A DNA stretch of 64,000 nt from Torreya grandis (GCA_037957365.1 JARHVA010003527.1:308501-372500), one strand, 5' to 3'; numbered from the stretch's first letter, positions 35,936 to 50,515 are shown. The notes: generated from the sequence alone by a model not told the origin. Numbers and translations are program-made.

Positions 35936-38133
35936 CTAAACTTATGGTAATCACCATGTTATTTATACTTCAAAACTTAGGGAAAAATGACTCAAACCCT
36001 TCCTTGTAATTAGCTCACTCAGAACTGTCAACTAGCCTTAAAACATAGTCATGAAAAATTTAACTTATGAGACCTAAAGGAACACAATAAAAGAATTAAA
36101 ATTCATGAATATGATCATAAAACATAATAATAACAAACACCAACAAAAATATCATAAGCTATTATGGGAACTATTGGTCTTGTAGACCAATTTGTTGACC
36201 TTCTCTCTCTTAGACCTTACTCAACTAGACAAGTCAAGTTGGCTTCAATTTTTCAACCTATTACACTAAATTAAAAGATTATAAAAATAATTTATATGAC
36301 ACAAAATTAAAAAATAACAAAACCATGTGAATTATATACATTAAATCATGGAATAGAGTCTCAAACTCATTGTTGTAAGTTCCTTACCCATAACTGCTAG
36401 TTTGCCTTGATGCACAATCATGGTGAAAATGATCTTAAACACCTATATGACCAATTTCATAGAATTTAAATGAATTTGGATGATATTATGAGATAATTAA
36501 AAAATAATTAGATATAAATATAACATGGTCATATGGTAATACTAGTCTTGTAGACCAATATCATAACCTTACACCTTCATTATCTCATCTACAATAGATA
36601 TGACAAATTATGAGCAAATTTTTTATCATATCCACTAAGCTTAAAAACTTATATCTAAAATTAAAATCTCTTACAAGTATTTAATAACATCTCCATGTAC
36701 TTGGTTTCATCATTCTATCATGAAAACATATTCAAATTCATCTTCTCACTGCTGCCTGGGTTTTTCTTTATTTACACCATGTGACTTGTTAGCAACTAAC
36801 TAACTTGGATGATTGGTTTAACACATTTTATGAATATAAAATGTCTATAAATCTTTATTTACATGAAAAATTAATCTCTACCTTCTTCCTTCATCTATTT
36901 TCTTACTATGTCCAATGAAACTTTTGACTTCTATAGTAATTTCTTCCTAAAGAAGCCTATAACTCAACATTTTATCTCTCCTCTCTCTAACTAATACCAC
37001 TTGGAGATACTTAGGAAATTACACTACAAGATCCAATATCTTAAATGAGCATACCAATCCATTATGGTCACTTTTTATCAACATCTTCAACATTAGGTCC
37101 TTATTAGGGCTTTAAGAGGGTTTAAACTTGTTTTCACTCTTAATGGTCATTCATAAATTATATCCCTTAAATCCAAAAAATAATGAATATAATATTGAGA
37201 TAGGGACATTCAACATATACCATTAATTTATTAGGTTCCCATGAAATTTTTTTACAAGCTAATGATCACAAAAAAATACTTCTCGAGTTGAGAACCCTTC
37301 ATTTTAATCACTCGAGAGACCTCCAAAATAAATTCACATATTTTACTTCAAATTATGACTTAAAAAGACATGAAAAAAATTTAAAAATCATAAATCACCT
37401 CTAAAAATTCTTACATGATCTCAAACATATTGAAATCTGATCATGACCCTTTATTAGGCCACTCTCTCTCTTTACTCTCTAGACCTTGACCTACAAACCA
37501 CATTAGGCCTTAGAAATGACCTTAATACCTCTTTCCATGCATTATCCAACTAAATCACATAATAAATCAACCTATATTATACTTAAAATTTTCCATAAAT
37601 CCTTAATATGCCTTCAAAATATATCATGATACCTCATTAGGCCAAGCAAGGTTTAGGACTAGCCTAGTTGTGGACTTGGACTTCAGGTTTTACCCTTCTA
37701 GGTTTACATTAAAACTCACCTATGTGCTTTAATGCCTCATATGAATTATAATTTAACCATATATATACTCTCATTCCTCTTTACATCCATCTCACTAGGA
37801 CACTATGTTCCTTCATGCACATACTCATGATATGACTGTGCTTGTTATGACTAGGCTCCTAAAAGTACCTTGTACTCAAGGACTAGTACTCAAAACATGC
37901 TTACCTTGAACTAAAACTTGATATAAACCTTAGAATAATCATAAGGTTTCCTTCAAATTATCTCTCAATAGAGAGACATTAGGTTACCTTCAAATTATCT
38001 CTTATCACATGGTTTCCTTGTCACATTAGGCACACAAACTCATATCTCACAAACTAATCACCATGCATATTCACCAAATGTACCTTGGAATCAATAAAAT
38101 CAACCTTGAAATCAATGAAAAATCTTATCAACA

Positions 38134-38217
38134 AACTCCCCCTTTGTAATTGATGGAAAAATATTTTTAAATCTGATCAATCTCATCTCCCTTTTTGAAA
38201 TTTCTCCCCCTTTGATA
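38134..38217 (-). other. Multiple polypurine tracts of B
   Basis: On the minus strand 'ttacaaagggggagtt' (38134-38149) abuts the 3' LTR start TGTTGATAAG. A second copy, 'tatcaaagggggagaaa', is at 38201-38217, and a weaker 'caaaaagggagatg' at 38184-38198. Repeated tracts before the 3' LTR are a known Sirevirus trait. Confidence 0.8.
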
Positions 38218-38600
38218 TAAATGACAAATATATTCCATAATTATCATTTGGAGCCACACCTTGTTTGTAACAAAATATCAACATATATATTATGAATCAT
38301 TAAGGTAATATGATCCACCTTAATCCATGCATACCTCCTTCAAATGAACTTAGATTATAAGACCACTTCTCAACACAAATCAAGCTTTTTCAACAACCTG
38401 AATAGCTCTCCCTCAAACCAAGCATCTACCATGATTTTATTAACTAAATAGTGTCTCCATGAATCTTAATGGAGTTACCTCTTTCCATAGAACACTAAAA
38501 CAACATAATTTCAAGAGATTCCTAAATATCCATCTTCTCACAAGACTAAATATCCTTTAGTATCCTTTTAGGCTTGATTGGTAATATAGGTTTGACCTTT
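38218..38600 (-). other. Junction between gag and polypurine tracts of B
   Basis: Short AT-rich stretch where protease, integrase and reverse transcriptase would lie in a complete copia element. It retains one coding-like piece, 'VKPILPIKPKRILKDI' (about 38550-38600). The pol gene is missing, not merely decayed. Confidence 0.6.
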
Positions 38601-40564
38601 TCATCAACCATTTTATCATCAATGTGATATTAAAAAGAACACTAATAACTTTATTTTACATCTAAATAATGTTATATCATAGAAAACAATCCACTTTATC
38701 TTTTAGACTAATCATGACTCATCTTTACTATCTTTGTTTTCCATAAATTCATTTTCCTTCTTTCTTGCACTCTAAGGGATTTAAACCTTTTATTTTAACT
38801 TGATGACCTTATAAATTTGTTAGGATATAATCTTGAAATGTGTGATATATGATGACAATTTTATAAAACTAGCTTATACATACCATTTGACCGATGTGAA
38901 CTATGACTCTTTCTATAGTCCCATGAGTACTCATTCTTCGAGGGTCCTTTAAACTCTCTTTATCTATGACTAAAATGTATCCATAAAAAATATTAACCAT
39001 TAAATGAACTAACATACCTCAAAGTATTAGGATGTTTAATATGTATTTTCATGTTTGACTTCTTGTCTTGAATAAACTTATCCTTGACTTGAGTTTCCTC
39101 CTTTTGGTCTTCTTTGAAACCAAGTCTTGTCTTATCACTTATAGATTTTTGACTACTCAAGATATAATCTAGAGCCTCAGTGCTCTTTATAAACTTCACA
39201 AAATCCTTTAGGTTTTAATTGACTATCTCCATGTGTGATTCAATGTGATTGATGATATCATCATACTCCTTGGAAGTGTTACTCATTATTTCCTCAAACA
39301 AGCCAATTTAATCCTCATAGTCCTTAACTAATGCTATTAGTCTATGAATATTTATTATTTAGAACTTTAAATCCTATTGGTTACTTACCAATTCTACCTC
39401 AAGGTTCACTTTAGATTAATCTTCATCTGATTCAACATTAATCATAGGGCCTTTCCTATTTGATCAATCCTCATTATTTAATTTTATGGCCATAAATAAG
39501 GTTTAATTATTGTCATGTTCAGGTCCATTACTACCATCATCACTATTAGATGTACTTGAATCACTTATATCATATGAGTTATCTTCTTTTTTATATACAA
39601 TTTTATTATTCTTTAATTACCCTTTCCTACCTTTATACTTTATGAACTCCATCTTATTCTTGTAATGATTATAAATTTTCCCATCATCTACATGATGTTC
39701 ATCATGTTATTCATCATGATCAGTCTTACCCTTGTTAAGACACTTAGATCCAAAATGACCAATCTTACCATAGTTGAAACATTTGAATGGAAATTTTCCC
39801 TTATAGTTACCTAATCCAAACCTCAATTTCCTAGAAAACACAACTATGAATTCATCATCATCAACATATAAACATACCTCATCCTTTACCTTCTTGGTTT
39901 TTGAATTATTCTTAACTTTTAAAGTTGTTTCCTTCTTGTGAGGTTTTCCTTCATTTTTTCTCATCTCATAGGTAGTCAAGATGCCATGAAGCCCATCCAT
40001 TTCAAACTTGTCCAAATATTACATCTCTTCCACTAAAAACACATTAAAATCAAAATTAGGAGTTAGTGATATCAATACCTTTTTAATAATTTTAGATTAT
40101 TTCACTTTTTCTCCTAATCCTCTAATGACATTGACAACTTCATCAACCTTCAATAGGTAAGATACAATTATTTCATATTCATTCATCTTCAAAATTTCAA
40201 ACTATCTTTGGTGGGTATACAACTTATCCATATTCACCTTGGTATCTCCTTCATAGATAGTCTTCAATTTTTACCATATCTCTTTGGATGATACATAGTG
40301 CATCATCTTCACAAGCTCTACCTATGATAGGCCACAAATAATGGACTTCATTGCCTTGGAGTTGTTTTCACTAGCCTTCTTACCTATTGTATTAGTTAGT
40401 GGAATAGGAGGAACACTATATCCATCCATAAACGACTACAAAATATCATGACCTTGAGACATAAAATATATATTCATCCTAATGTTCCAAAATAAATAAT
40501 TATATCCATTGAATAATGAATCCTTACTATTAGATAAACCACCTTGAGGTTACGTACTAGCCAT
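38601..40564 (-). pseudogene. Sirevirus-type gag relic of B
   Basis: The likely start is the ATG read from 40564 (M-A-S-T-stop, then QGGLSNSKDSLFNGYNYLFW). This is the N-terminal copia gag pattern '.F.G.NY..W...M..Y'. The first zinc knuckle at 39740-39781 is C-F-N-Y-G-K-I-G-H-F-G-S-K-C, CX2CX4HX4C with the second Cys now Tyr. Before it stands 'CLYVDDDEFIVVFSRKL', which matches the gag of E ('NIDEDELITLFLRNL') and is not the reverse transcriptase YVDD. After it come an acidic segment, a long helical Lys/Glu-rich part (39000-39500) and a further degraded knuckle near 38800. Scattered stops. Gag packages the RNA; the length and extra knuckles are Sirevirus-like. Confidence 0.85.
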
Positions 40565-40599
40565 CCTTACTTCTACGATCTCCTTTAGGCTTTTTAGAC

Positions 40600-40633
40600 C
40601 TTCTTCAAAGTAAAATAATATAGTACCAAATTT
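40600..40633 (-). other. Degraded initiator-Met primer-binding site of B
   Basis: On the minus strand 'aaatttggtactatattatt' directly follows the 5' LTR. Copia elements have TTGGTATCAGAGC here. Confidence 0.6.
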
Positions 40634-43600
40634 TGGATGTAAAATGATATGGGGGGGGGGGGGTGAATCATTCATAAAAACCTTTCCTATCAATTTCACT
40701 TTAACATTAATGAACCAATCAAACAAATATATAGATCTAGTAAGAATTAAAACCAATCTATAAGAGTATGAAACACAAGAACACATCACATATGTGAGAA
40801 AACCTTAAGGATAATAAAACCCATTGATATATGAAAATGGAATACATCATATAATATAAACACCAACCTTAGTGCATCACCAACTTCACATCAATCATCA
40901 ACACCAATTAGCTAAGCACAAACTCAGTTAGGCTTTAACAAGTACCCACTTGTAAGGAGGCACCAACCCCCTAGATGACTCAATAAAAAAGTAAAAAAAA
41001 TTAATTATTATAAAACATATAATTATATCCTTCTTCATCTCTTCACACACTTTCATCCCTCTCAAACTAGTCTTCTTCACTCAACTATCCTTTTTCTTGA
41101 CTTGATTAGGTCATATGACCTTGATTCTCATACATATAACTTATGTCAAATTTTAATAAATGATATATATAATCATTTTATGGTATAAAATACCTTATTA
41201 TACTCAGAAAATTTTTATCTTATTCACTTACACTCTATTTCACACACATAGGCCTAAAATTATCGTGTATTTATATAAGTCTCTTATTCACATCCTTTTT
41301 GGTCATCCAAACACCCTTAAATCATTATGTATACCATATAATAGATATTATTTTATCTCATAAACATTTATAAAATGTTATTTGAGTCCATTTAGGTCTA
41401 ACCTACCTTAATTATGCCTTATCTCATCTTTAGGTCTCATAGAGACCTAATCCCATTAAGTCTACTTAGGACACATTATACTTTGCCTTCCTTGGAACAT
41501 ATTAAAAAACATAACATGGAAGTAATACATAAAATTCCACTTAAATATACCTATAATAATCTCATCTAGGCTTCATAATGCATTTTATCTCCAACCACCA
41601 CTTAAAGCACACCATTTGTACTATTCATAATTAGGCCTGTGCATACCTAGAAAGTCTATCTTGAGAAAATAAACTATACAAAAAAATTAACCAAAAAAAA
41701 TGGAAAAAAAACTACATATACATAATAAAAATTACCTTTTGTTTGTCATCATGTGATTTAGACTTCATAACTCAAAGCAAAAGGACTCAAACCCTTCATT
41801 ATAATTAGCTCCCTTAGAACTACTAACTAGCCTTAAAACATAGTCATGAAAAATTGAAATTATGACACCTAAAACAAAATGATAAAGGAATTAAAATGAA
41901 TTAATATTATATTAAAAAATAATTATAACAACCTCCAATAAAAATAGCATAAGCTCTAATGGAAATTATTGGTCTTGTAGACCAATTTGTTGACCTTCTC
42001 TCTCTCAAACCTTACTCAACCAGACAAGCCAATTTGGCTTCAATGTTTCAACCTCTTACACTAAATTAAAAGATTATTAAAATAATTTTTAGGACATAAA
42101 ATTCACAAATAAAAACATAATGTGAATTATATACATCAATTCATGGTGTAGAGTCTCAAATTCATTATTTTAATTTGCTTACCTAGAACTACCAGTTTGC
42201 CTTAAAGTAAAGTCATGGTGAAAATGACATTTAACACCTTTATGACAAATATAAAATACTATAAAATCATTTGGATGATCTTATGAGATAATTATAAAAA
42301 TATAATATAGAAATATAACATGGTTATATATAAATATTATTCATACAAACCAATATCATAACCTTACTCCTTTACTGTCTCATCTACACTAGATAGATCA
42401 ACTTATGGGAAATATTTTCATCATATACACTAACCTAAAAACTTATAAAAAAACATCAAAATTCATTATATGTATTTAATAAATTATCCATGTACTTGGT
42501 TTTTTCATTTTATCATGAAAACACATTCAAATTCATCTTCTCACTATTGCCTGTGTTTTTTACTATTTGTATCATTTGGCTTGTTAGCGACTGGCTAACT
42601 TGGATGACCTGTTTATCACACTTTAGGATTATAACCTATCAAAAAAAAATTATGTACAGGAAACATTAATCTTGACCTTCTTACTCCATCCATTTTAATA
42701 TTATATCCAATGCAACTTTTGACTTTTATAACAACTTATTCAAAAACAAGCGTATAACTCACATTTTATCTCTCCTCTCTCTAACCAATACCACCTAAAG
42801 ATACTTTATAGAGTTAAATATAATATCCAATATATTACCAAATAATACAAAAAATTTCTAGGCACTTTTGATTAATATATTCAATATTAGGTCCTTCTTA
42901 GGGTTCTAAGAGGGTTTAAACTTATTTTTACTCTGAACGATCGTTCATAAATCGTAACACCTCAATCCAAAAAATAATGCATATAATATTTATATGGGAC
43001 CCTTACCCATTTACAAAAAAATTATTATGTTCCAATGTAAAGTTTTGATGAGCTAATGAGCATAATAAAATCCTTCTCAGGTTGAGAACCCCTCATTCTA
43101 AGCACTTGAGAGATCTTCAAACAATTTTTCATGTCTTTTCCTTCACAATATGACCTCTAACTACATAAAAAAACTTAAAACAACATAAATAACCTATGAA
43201 AATTATTACATGATCTAAAAAATCTTTAAATATGATCATGACCCTTCATTATGACACACTCTCTCTCTTTACTCTCTAAACCTTGACCTGCAAACCACAT
43301 TAGGCCTTAAAACTGACCTTCATGCCTCTTTATATGCACCCTCCACTTCAATCACATACTAAAGATACATATATAATGATTTAAAACTAACATACATCCT
43401 TCACATGCCTTTAAAACCAATCATGATAACTCATTAGGCCAAGCAAGGTCTAGGACTAGTCTAGTTGTAGACTTGAACTTAAGGTCTTACCCTTGTAGGC
43501 TCACCTAAAACTTACTTGAGTGATCCAATACCTCATATTCATGCTCAAGAAACATTATACATCCTCTCATTCCTATTTTCATCCATATCACCAATCCAAC

Positions 43601-43951
43601 ATGCTCCTTTATGCACATGTTCATGATATGACTATGTTTTTTATGACTAAGCTCCTCAAGATACCTTGTAATCAAGGACTAGTACTCAAAACATGCTTAC
43701 CTTGACCTAAAAACTAACATCAAACTTAGAAGAACCATTAGGATTCCTTAAAATTATATCATAATATATATACATTAGGTTGCCTTAAAATTATCTCTTG
43801 TCACATGGCTTCCTTGTCCCATTAGGCACACAAGTGCATATCTCATGGACTACTCACCATGCACCTTCACCGGATGCACCTTAACATTAATGAAATCAAC
43901 CTTGACATAAAATTAAATAAACCTTAACATCTATGACAAGACTTATAAACA
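40634..43951 (-). repeat. 5' LTR of B
   Basis: Pairs with 34675-38133. Contains G13 at 40651-40663, where the partner has G6, and the palindrome at 41431-41449. Confidence 0.9.
41431..41449. other. Perfect LTR palindrome, TAGGTCTC-3 nt-GAGACCTA
   Basis: About 800 bp from the LTR's 3' end (minus sense). The same sequence occurs in the E LTR at 58964-58984. Confidence 0.8.
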
Positions 43952-43956
43952 CATAT

Positions 43957-44120
43957 ATTGTTAAAAATTTTACTTAAGTGTAATATCATATCTCTCCCTC
44001 CACCATTAGAGGTTGATATGAGTAAGCCTCAACATAATGGATTCAATAATGACACATATTTTGAATATCAAAAATGTATTGGACATTATAAAAAAATGTT
44101 AAAATATAATCTATAAGATA
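43957..44120 (+). pseudogene. gag relic of C, second part with zinc knuckle
   Basis: Continues 33291-34669 after B. 'YFEYQKCIGHYKKML' near 44061-44105 corresponds to the CX2HX4HX4C knuckle. First Cys is Phe, first His Gln, last Cys lost. The central G-H is kept. Confidence 0.6.
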
Positions 44121-44279
44121 CAAGATATTATTTGTGAAAATAATATTGATTTAAGAAAACCCATAGAGGAGCCTAGACTATAAAAATTAAAATCCAAAGT
44201 TGAAAATATCCAGTATTCCATTTCAAAACCATGAAATAATATAAATTAAATATCATTAAAATGTACAACATGTATAAAA

Positions 44280-44800
44280 TGTGCATCCTCCTCCTCCATC
44301 ATATGGAAACCCCATAGATGGTATTATTGGTAAAATTAGAGGCACATTGGCCCCATGTCCTATGATCACATTTAATGAAAATGAGATTGTTTATGATGAT
44401 TCAGATAGACATGCATTATTCATTTGATCTTATATCAATAAACAACCCATATGTAGTGTCATTATAGAAAATGGGTCATGTGAAAACTCATATATAATGA
44501 CACTTGTTCACACTCTTGGGTACATAGAGTAGGATTTATAAGACACATCAAAATTATTTAAAGAATTCAATGGACATAGATGATACTCTTCAACATATAG
44601 TGATCCACCTTCAAGAATATCTTGTAATAATTGATTTTACATTTATAGTATGACAAATCATAATGTTGTTTAACATGTTATTAGGATTCCCTTAGATACA
44701 TTTTTTTTGGGCAAAGCCATCCATAATACATCTATGTATCAAATATTTAAATTTTAATTAGGTAGTCAAAGTTTTAGGCATTTTATATGAATACCCTCTA
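44280..44800 (+). pseudogene. Retroviral-type aspartic protease relic of C (Tat-like)
   Basis: The plus strand reads 'PMITFNENEIVYDDSDRHAL' near 44355-44420. The active-site segment 'SVIIENGSCENSYIM' follows near 44455-44500; the usual D-D/N-G-S is now E-N-G-S. Then 'MTLVHTLGYIE'. The second half, 'NMLLGFP', stop, 'IHFFWAKPSIIHLCIKYLNF' (about 44670-44755), matches LLGRPWIH..KA.PS.IH...KYL. The stop stands where Trp is expected, TGG to TAG. The same domain occurs in H (27700-28170, minus) and F (56040-56420, minus). No reverse transcriptase follows. Confidence 0.8.
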
Positions 44801-45195
44801 TAATAAGTGGTAACTCCTTATACTCTCCCACCACTACTACAATTGATTATTGTACCTACTTAGAATCAAATTAAAAATTCAATTATTGAACATATGTAAT
44901 ATATTTATATGCAACTATTTCAGAGGAGAATAATGCAACCTATTAGATGGTGGGTTTCACATCAAAGAGATATTCAAAGTTCACATATATATTCATATTG
45001 TATAGTGAATCCTAAGGTAGTACCTCAGATAGTTCAACATGTTACATAGAAAACACATGAAATGAAACCTTCTCAGACTATACAAAAGACCCCACCAAGT
45101 ATTGTGTCCTCTATAGCTACACATCCTAGATAAGATTCTATGAGTAGTGATCAAGACAATTGCATTACAGGACTTGATTTATTTCTAGATTTTGA
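44801..45195 (+). pseudogene. Post-protease tail of C
   Basis: Coding-like with stops ('MQPIRWWVSHQRDIQSSH' near 44930-44990, 'KPSQTIQKTPPSIVSS' near 45070-45115). It ends at a stop near 45198. No domain recognised. It takes the place of pol. Confidence 0.4.
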
Positions 45196-47089
45196 TTGAT
45201 CTACATGTATCACTTTTTGTTCACAAAAATTCACCCTCCTATTATATGATATATGTATCACTGTGGTCCTCCCATTGATGTGATCATTTTATAGTTTATT
45301 TTAAATTTTTCACACATTAAAATATTTCAAAAATAATAAAAGTACAAATATATCAAAAATAAAAAACAAAATTAATACATACAAACAAATTAAAATATTT
45401 TAAAACCATAAAAAAATTCAAAATATTCTCAAAAAAAATACAGGTCTTGAGTATGACATGAGTTATTGGTTTACTTCTTTATATATGTTATTTTTCATCT
45501 ATTTTTGTCAACAACATATTCTCTTCATACAAACATTGATTACATGAGGTATATATGTGTGATGTGGGATTATTATACAAGGATTCCTAGATGATGGATT
45601 CTCTTTTACCCACTAGCCATGCCTATGTTGGTGGCATCTTATTATATAGGTTATAATATCATAGGATATATCTATCTATGACCTATCTACCATGTTAAAT
45701 TACATGTATTATAAGTGTCTTACTATTTAATCATATCTTCCATTATGCTACATGGATGTGTTACTTTTTTATGATATGAAATTGATAGATATAGATGGTG
45801 TAGACTAGTTTTAATTTATTATAATCTCTTTTGATGTTATATCTATCTTACATGATAAGATAAAAATTTATTGTTTATTATGTATGGCTACTTGTCCTTG
45901 TGCATTTGACATTTTTAAGTCCCTTGTTTGAGAAAAATTTTATGTTCTTTGTGTGTGTCCCTTGGCCTTTTTCGTTTGTTCATGTCACTATGTATGGCCT
46001 TAGTCTTGTGTTTGATATTGTGTGATGTTGAATAACATTTTGTGTTACATTTTTTTAGTTTGTTATGATTGATTATTAGCACCATGATCCATATCATGCA
46101 CTCTTACTACATAGGATTATCTAGATATGATTACATTACTGGGTGTCTCATTGCAATATTTATCTATAATTGACACTTGTATCCCTCACATTACATATGT
46201 TTCATATGTGCCTTAATGACATAAAATATACTATGATAACATGCTCTCCACATGTTGACATAATTATACATGATTATATCTTTAAAACATGATATAATTA
46301 AATCTTGTTTTATTATGAGTGAATTTCAGACATTATTCATGTCAAAATGGGGGAATTACATTGGGCTCATCTTAGAGATTCAAACCTTCATGAACAAAAA
46401 AAACATATTCTATAATATAATATAGGTTTCAAAGATTCCAAGTAATTTAGAAATTAGATATATGAAATATATTGGCACATTGATATAAATTATGTGGGCA
46501 TATGGCATGTATATGCACTCATTTTATAAATAATTGAGTAAAACAACATACTTGGATTCATATGCATAGTCATATGAAAAATAGTTAGATGAATATAAAT
46601 TATAGGTTTCACATATATTTAAAATTGAACATATAAATGCATGGAATTCTATATTATTTTTCATAGATTCAGGGAGAATTAATATTGGTTCATCCAAATA
46701 TATTAATTTTTTAAATTTAAAAGTCATGATACTAGATAATGCACATATATGCACTTTTCAAATTCAAAATGCATGATACTGGTTCATGTGCATATGTACT
46801 ACTATACACTTTATCGATTCAATGGTGAATGGTTGTTATTTCACTTCAAATTTATTAACGTTATGATCATGATGGGGTCATAACTATTTTTATTTCTCTT
46901 TCAATAATGAAAAGAAAACATATATGTCTATAGTGGTGTGATTTATTCTATTACAGGTGATGTACATTCAAGTCTAGATACACTCAATGACCTTAACATT
47001 AATTCTAAAGAATTAATTGTGTGGTGCCATTTTATATTACATGTGATGTATGTTTTAATATAGTGAAAATAAACTATAGACACATAAAT
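45196..47089 (+). other. Noncoding 3' region of C
   Basis: Resembles the 3' regions of A' and Z at some landmarks: 'caccatgatccatatcatgc' at 46080 compares with 'gccatgatcaacatcatgct' at 17201. No gene. A possible polypurine tract ('gatgggg') is at 46871. Confidence 0.5.
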
Positions 47090-48509
47090 TTAGTCACAAG
47101 TACATGACAATACTAATTCTTACAATAATCCTAATGACATGAGTCACACCTAGTTACATGATTCTTATTTGACATTTCTATAAAACATTTATCTATATGT
47201 AGGATCTACCCTTTTTCATTACCAATGCACAAAAATTCCAATTTCAAATTCTCAATCTATCTAAAATCACTTTCAAACTATCTCTAATAGAGGATAATTA
47301 TCCCTGATCCTTTTGGATAAGTCTACACTAGGTAGATGGGAACATAGTGCACTCATGTCCACTTAGGTTGGTTACATCCTGCACCACATAACAACTAATT
47401 TTTATATTTTAAATAAATAATTTGAGCATTATCACATCTTTCACATGGTTAAATAAAGGAAATTGTAAAAAAATATTCCTATAGGTACACATCAATGGTA
47501 ATTCATTTTCCCAACTTACAATTTTTTTGGTACTATATATTGAGCACTTATACAATTTTGAATATTGAGAAAATATACCCTATTATATTGAAATTCAAGA
47601 TCATTCAAAAGTATCAACCATAAGCCAAGTTAAGATCCTTATAAATTATGTTAATAAATATCGTTTTAAACTACTCAATTAAACTTCAAGTTGCATACAT
47701 ATAACAAAAAATATATACATTTGCACATTCAATATAGGTGGGATAACTACGTAGGATTGATTTCAATCCATATAGTATTGGATATGTATGTAGAGATCGA
47801 TCATCAAGGGGGTGATTAATGTCATCTCAACCCATTACACTCCCATTTTATCTTTTAGGTTTTTTAAGTTTTCAAAGTTCCCTAAGGATTTCAAAGACAA
47901 GAAAAAATAAAAAACAATTTAAATGGGATAAAACCTTAATTACAATATGTCATATCATTCAAAATTCATAGACACAAAATATGTAATAACTAGTTCATTA
48001 GGACAGTCAAATAAGACAAGTTTGTAATTAATGAACTTGAGTGCACTGCATTCCAATCCTCTTATAGTAGTCACATCCCAAGATAGTTTTTGATCTTGTT
48101 ACTAATCAGTCATTCCTATAAAATAGACTCATCTATCATTTGTCATTAATCACCTATCATAGTCAATTAGGATAGGTCATTTATTAATGGAATCAAGCAT
48201 ATTATGTTTATGTCTGCTTATGTGAGACCTGGCTAGATTCTATTTTTGATCTTATGCCTGATCCTATGTATCCACATTCACCTCTTACTCTAATTTTCAC
48301 ACATAGGCACTTATAATAGCCAACAAAAATATTTGTGAAACCTAATTTTATCTCTACTTAGTACTTTTAGAAAATAATAACTTTCCATATTAAATATTTA
48401 TAAAAAATTAGAGTTGTTGAATATTATATGTCTTTAGTAGTTTGATATTTTTTAGTTTTACACATATAACTACCAATACATTTTATTATGGTTTTATTAA
48501 AAATATGGT
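47090..48509 (+). repeat. Second LTR of C (C')
   Basis: Pairs with 31380-32519. Core block at 47735-47790. Ends '...tggtaaaaca' and is followed by 'taatggtaaaccc', like a primer-binding site. Confidence 0.65.
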
Positions 48510-49105
48510 AAAACATAATGGTAAACCCTAACTATTATTTTCAATCCCTTACTTTTTTGATTTGGTTTTCAATTTCATTTTTAAAAATTCTTATTATTTT
48601 TCTTTGTTTTATAAGAAATGATGTGTTAATAGTTTTAAAAATCATATGATTTGTCATTCTAGGCAAATAGGTCATAAATTTTACCTAATTCATGGTGTGA
48701 TGGATATTTCTCAAATATTAAAATAATTAGATAATATTATATACATATTTTATTTTCCATGTACCTCACGATATATCAAAAATGCCTAGGTTCTTTTTTC
48801 AGCCATAGGAAGCTTTCAACTATTTGTTATTATATTACACTGGTAAACAATTAGCCTTAAGAAGTTACTCCAAATATGCCATAGATACATAATATTGTGT
48901 CTATGGTAATGGAGGAATGATTTGAGTTAGTTCCTTCATGGTTATGTTCACTATTTATGACTAGAATCAATATATCTAAGAGACTATAAAGCAAATGCAC
49001 ATTGCCTAGTCACACCTTTTTGCATTATTTCTATCATTAGCATTTTAATTTTTTTTAGTAACAGATAGAGTATTTTTTCATATTTAATTCATCTTGGTTC
49101 ACCAA
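48510..49105 (+). other. Leader-like sequence after C', matching 32520-33245
   Basis: 'acactggtaaacaattagcc' (48838) and 'atcaatatatctaagag' (48965) match 32988 and 33117. A 5' leader following what should be a 3' LTR suggests a tandem LTR-internal-LTR array. Confidence 0.55.
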
Positions 49106-49230
49106 ATATAAAATGGATTATCAATATGAAACCCATAATGATGTTTATCCTTTAAATTTCATCTTCTATCACAATGCTTTATTTTGGGCCAATAAAATTA
49201 AAATGCATGTTAAAAGGGATAAATTAATAA
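49106..49230 (+). other. Junction before the D LTR, with possible polypurine tract
   Basis: 'taaaagggataaatt' at 49211-49225 resembles 30998-31012 and lies just before the D LTR. Confidence 0.35.
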
Positions 49231-50497
49231 TGCATAATATCAAGTTATACATAGTAAAATTAACATTTAATTCTAAAATAATTCACTTGTGACCACCACT
49301 TATTCTCACTTAACCTATGCTTAATTATACCACTTAAGTCATTATTCCTCTACTTATATATTGATGACCCTTTATCTTAAGGAAACTTTGATATTAAATG
49401 TTCCTATTCCTAATTCTAAATATATTAGACTCATTAATTGACTAATTCATACTTGTAGTTTGAGTTCATTTTTTTCCTTATATGAAAATAATTCTTCAAT
49501 ATAATCCCATAGGGTGGTCATGTCTGAAGTTGTCAATTTCATCCTCCCACTAATGAATATCTAGTTTTCCAAATCCAAATTTATCCCAACAGGTGATTCT
49601 ACATGTTTCACAAGCCCAATTTAAGTAAATCCCAAAAGGTCCACCATATAATAAATTTTTCTACCCATTTTTTAGAGAGAGATGACTAAGAGCCTTATAT
49701 CATCATAATAACTAGAATATCTAATTGCACATTGAAAGGAAAGTACCAACTATAAATTATGAGTCCTTATAGCCTACGAAGCCCTGATCTAAGTATGAAT
49801 ACAATAACTAGGTCACAAGTCATTTGTTTAAGAACATAGTCACATTAGGATTACACCAACATATATTATTTTACCATTATTATACATACACCACTATAGC
49901 ATGGGATAAATACATGGATTTTGATCCCTCGTATAAGTATTAGTATGTTGGAAACACTCAACATACAAGATGTTTATGTCAAACACAACCCCAATCCATT
50001 ACACATTTTTCACTTTTTATAATATATATTCCCTCTTTTCCTTGATCTAGGGTTTAACTAAAGAACAAGACACACAACAGATTTTATAACAAATAAAATG
50101 AATCTAAATAGAACACATGACTTAAAGGGAAGGCACATATTTCAAAATTTATAAAGTGGTGAAAACCCAAAAAGAATAAAGTTATTTAAAATAGATAGCA
50201 ATGTAGGTGAATGCAGTCCAAATAGTTTAGTGTTATCCTAGGATAACACAGAGATTTGTTAGTGATTCGTATCAACCTCACATAATCTCACAATTATTTT
50301 ATAGTCACTTTTTTAGTCTTGTAGACTTGAGTTCAGTGAAGTCATTTATCTTTTAATATTTTACCTTTTTAACACATTTATAAATATATTAAGTTGCAAT
50401 CCATTTATGTATGATTATTTTATATATTATGTATTTTGATTTACTCAATATTTTATTTTAATTAGGTTAGACCTCTTAATCCAAATTTTGAGTAAAT
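49231..50497 (+). repeat. 5' LTR of Tat-like element D
   Basis: Starts near TGCATAATATC, carries the core block at 49905-49955 ('catgggataaatacatgg'), and shares the 'aatcccatagggtggtcat' section with the C LTR (31700). Ends at the primer site. Confidence 0.65.
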
Positions 50498-50515
50498 TAT
50501 TTTGGTGAACCCACT
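50498..50515 (+). other. Primer-binding site of D
   Basis: 'ttttggtgaaccc' gives the clearest version of the family's primer site; see the entries at 13585 and 32520. Confidence 0.6.

Noticed and set aside
39840..39900. 'CLYVDDDEF' on the minus strand, resembling the reverse transcriptase YVDD box of copia
   Set aside because: It lies just upstream of the zinc knuckle, and the same place in the E gag reads 'NIDEDELITLFLRNL'. It is part of gag.
40651..40663. G13 run as a polypurine tract or G-quadruplex
   Set aside because: It is the expanded form of G6 in the partner LTR (34695-34700) and may be a homopolymer sequencing error. It is not before an LTR start in the element's orientation.
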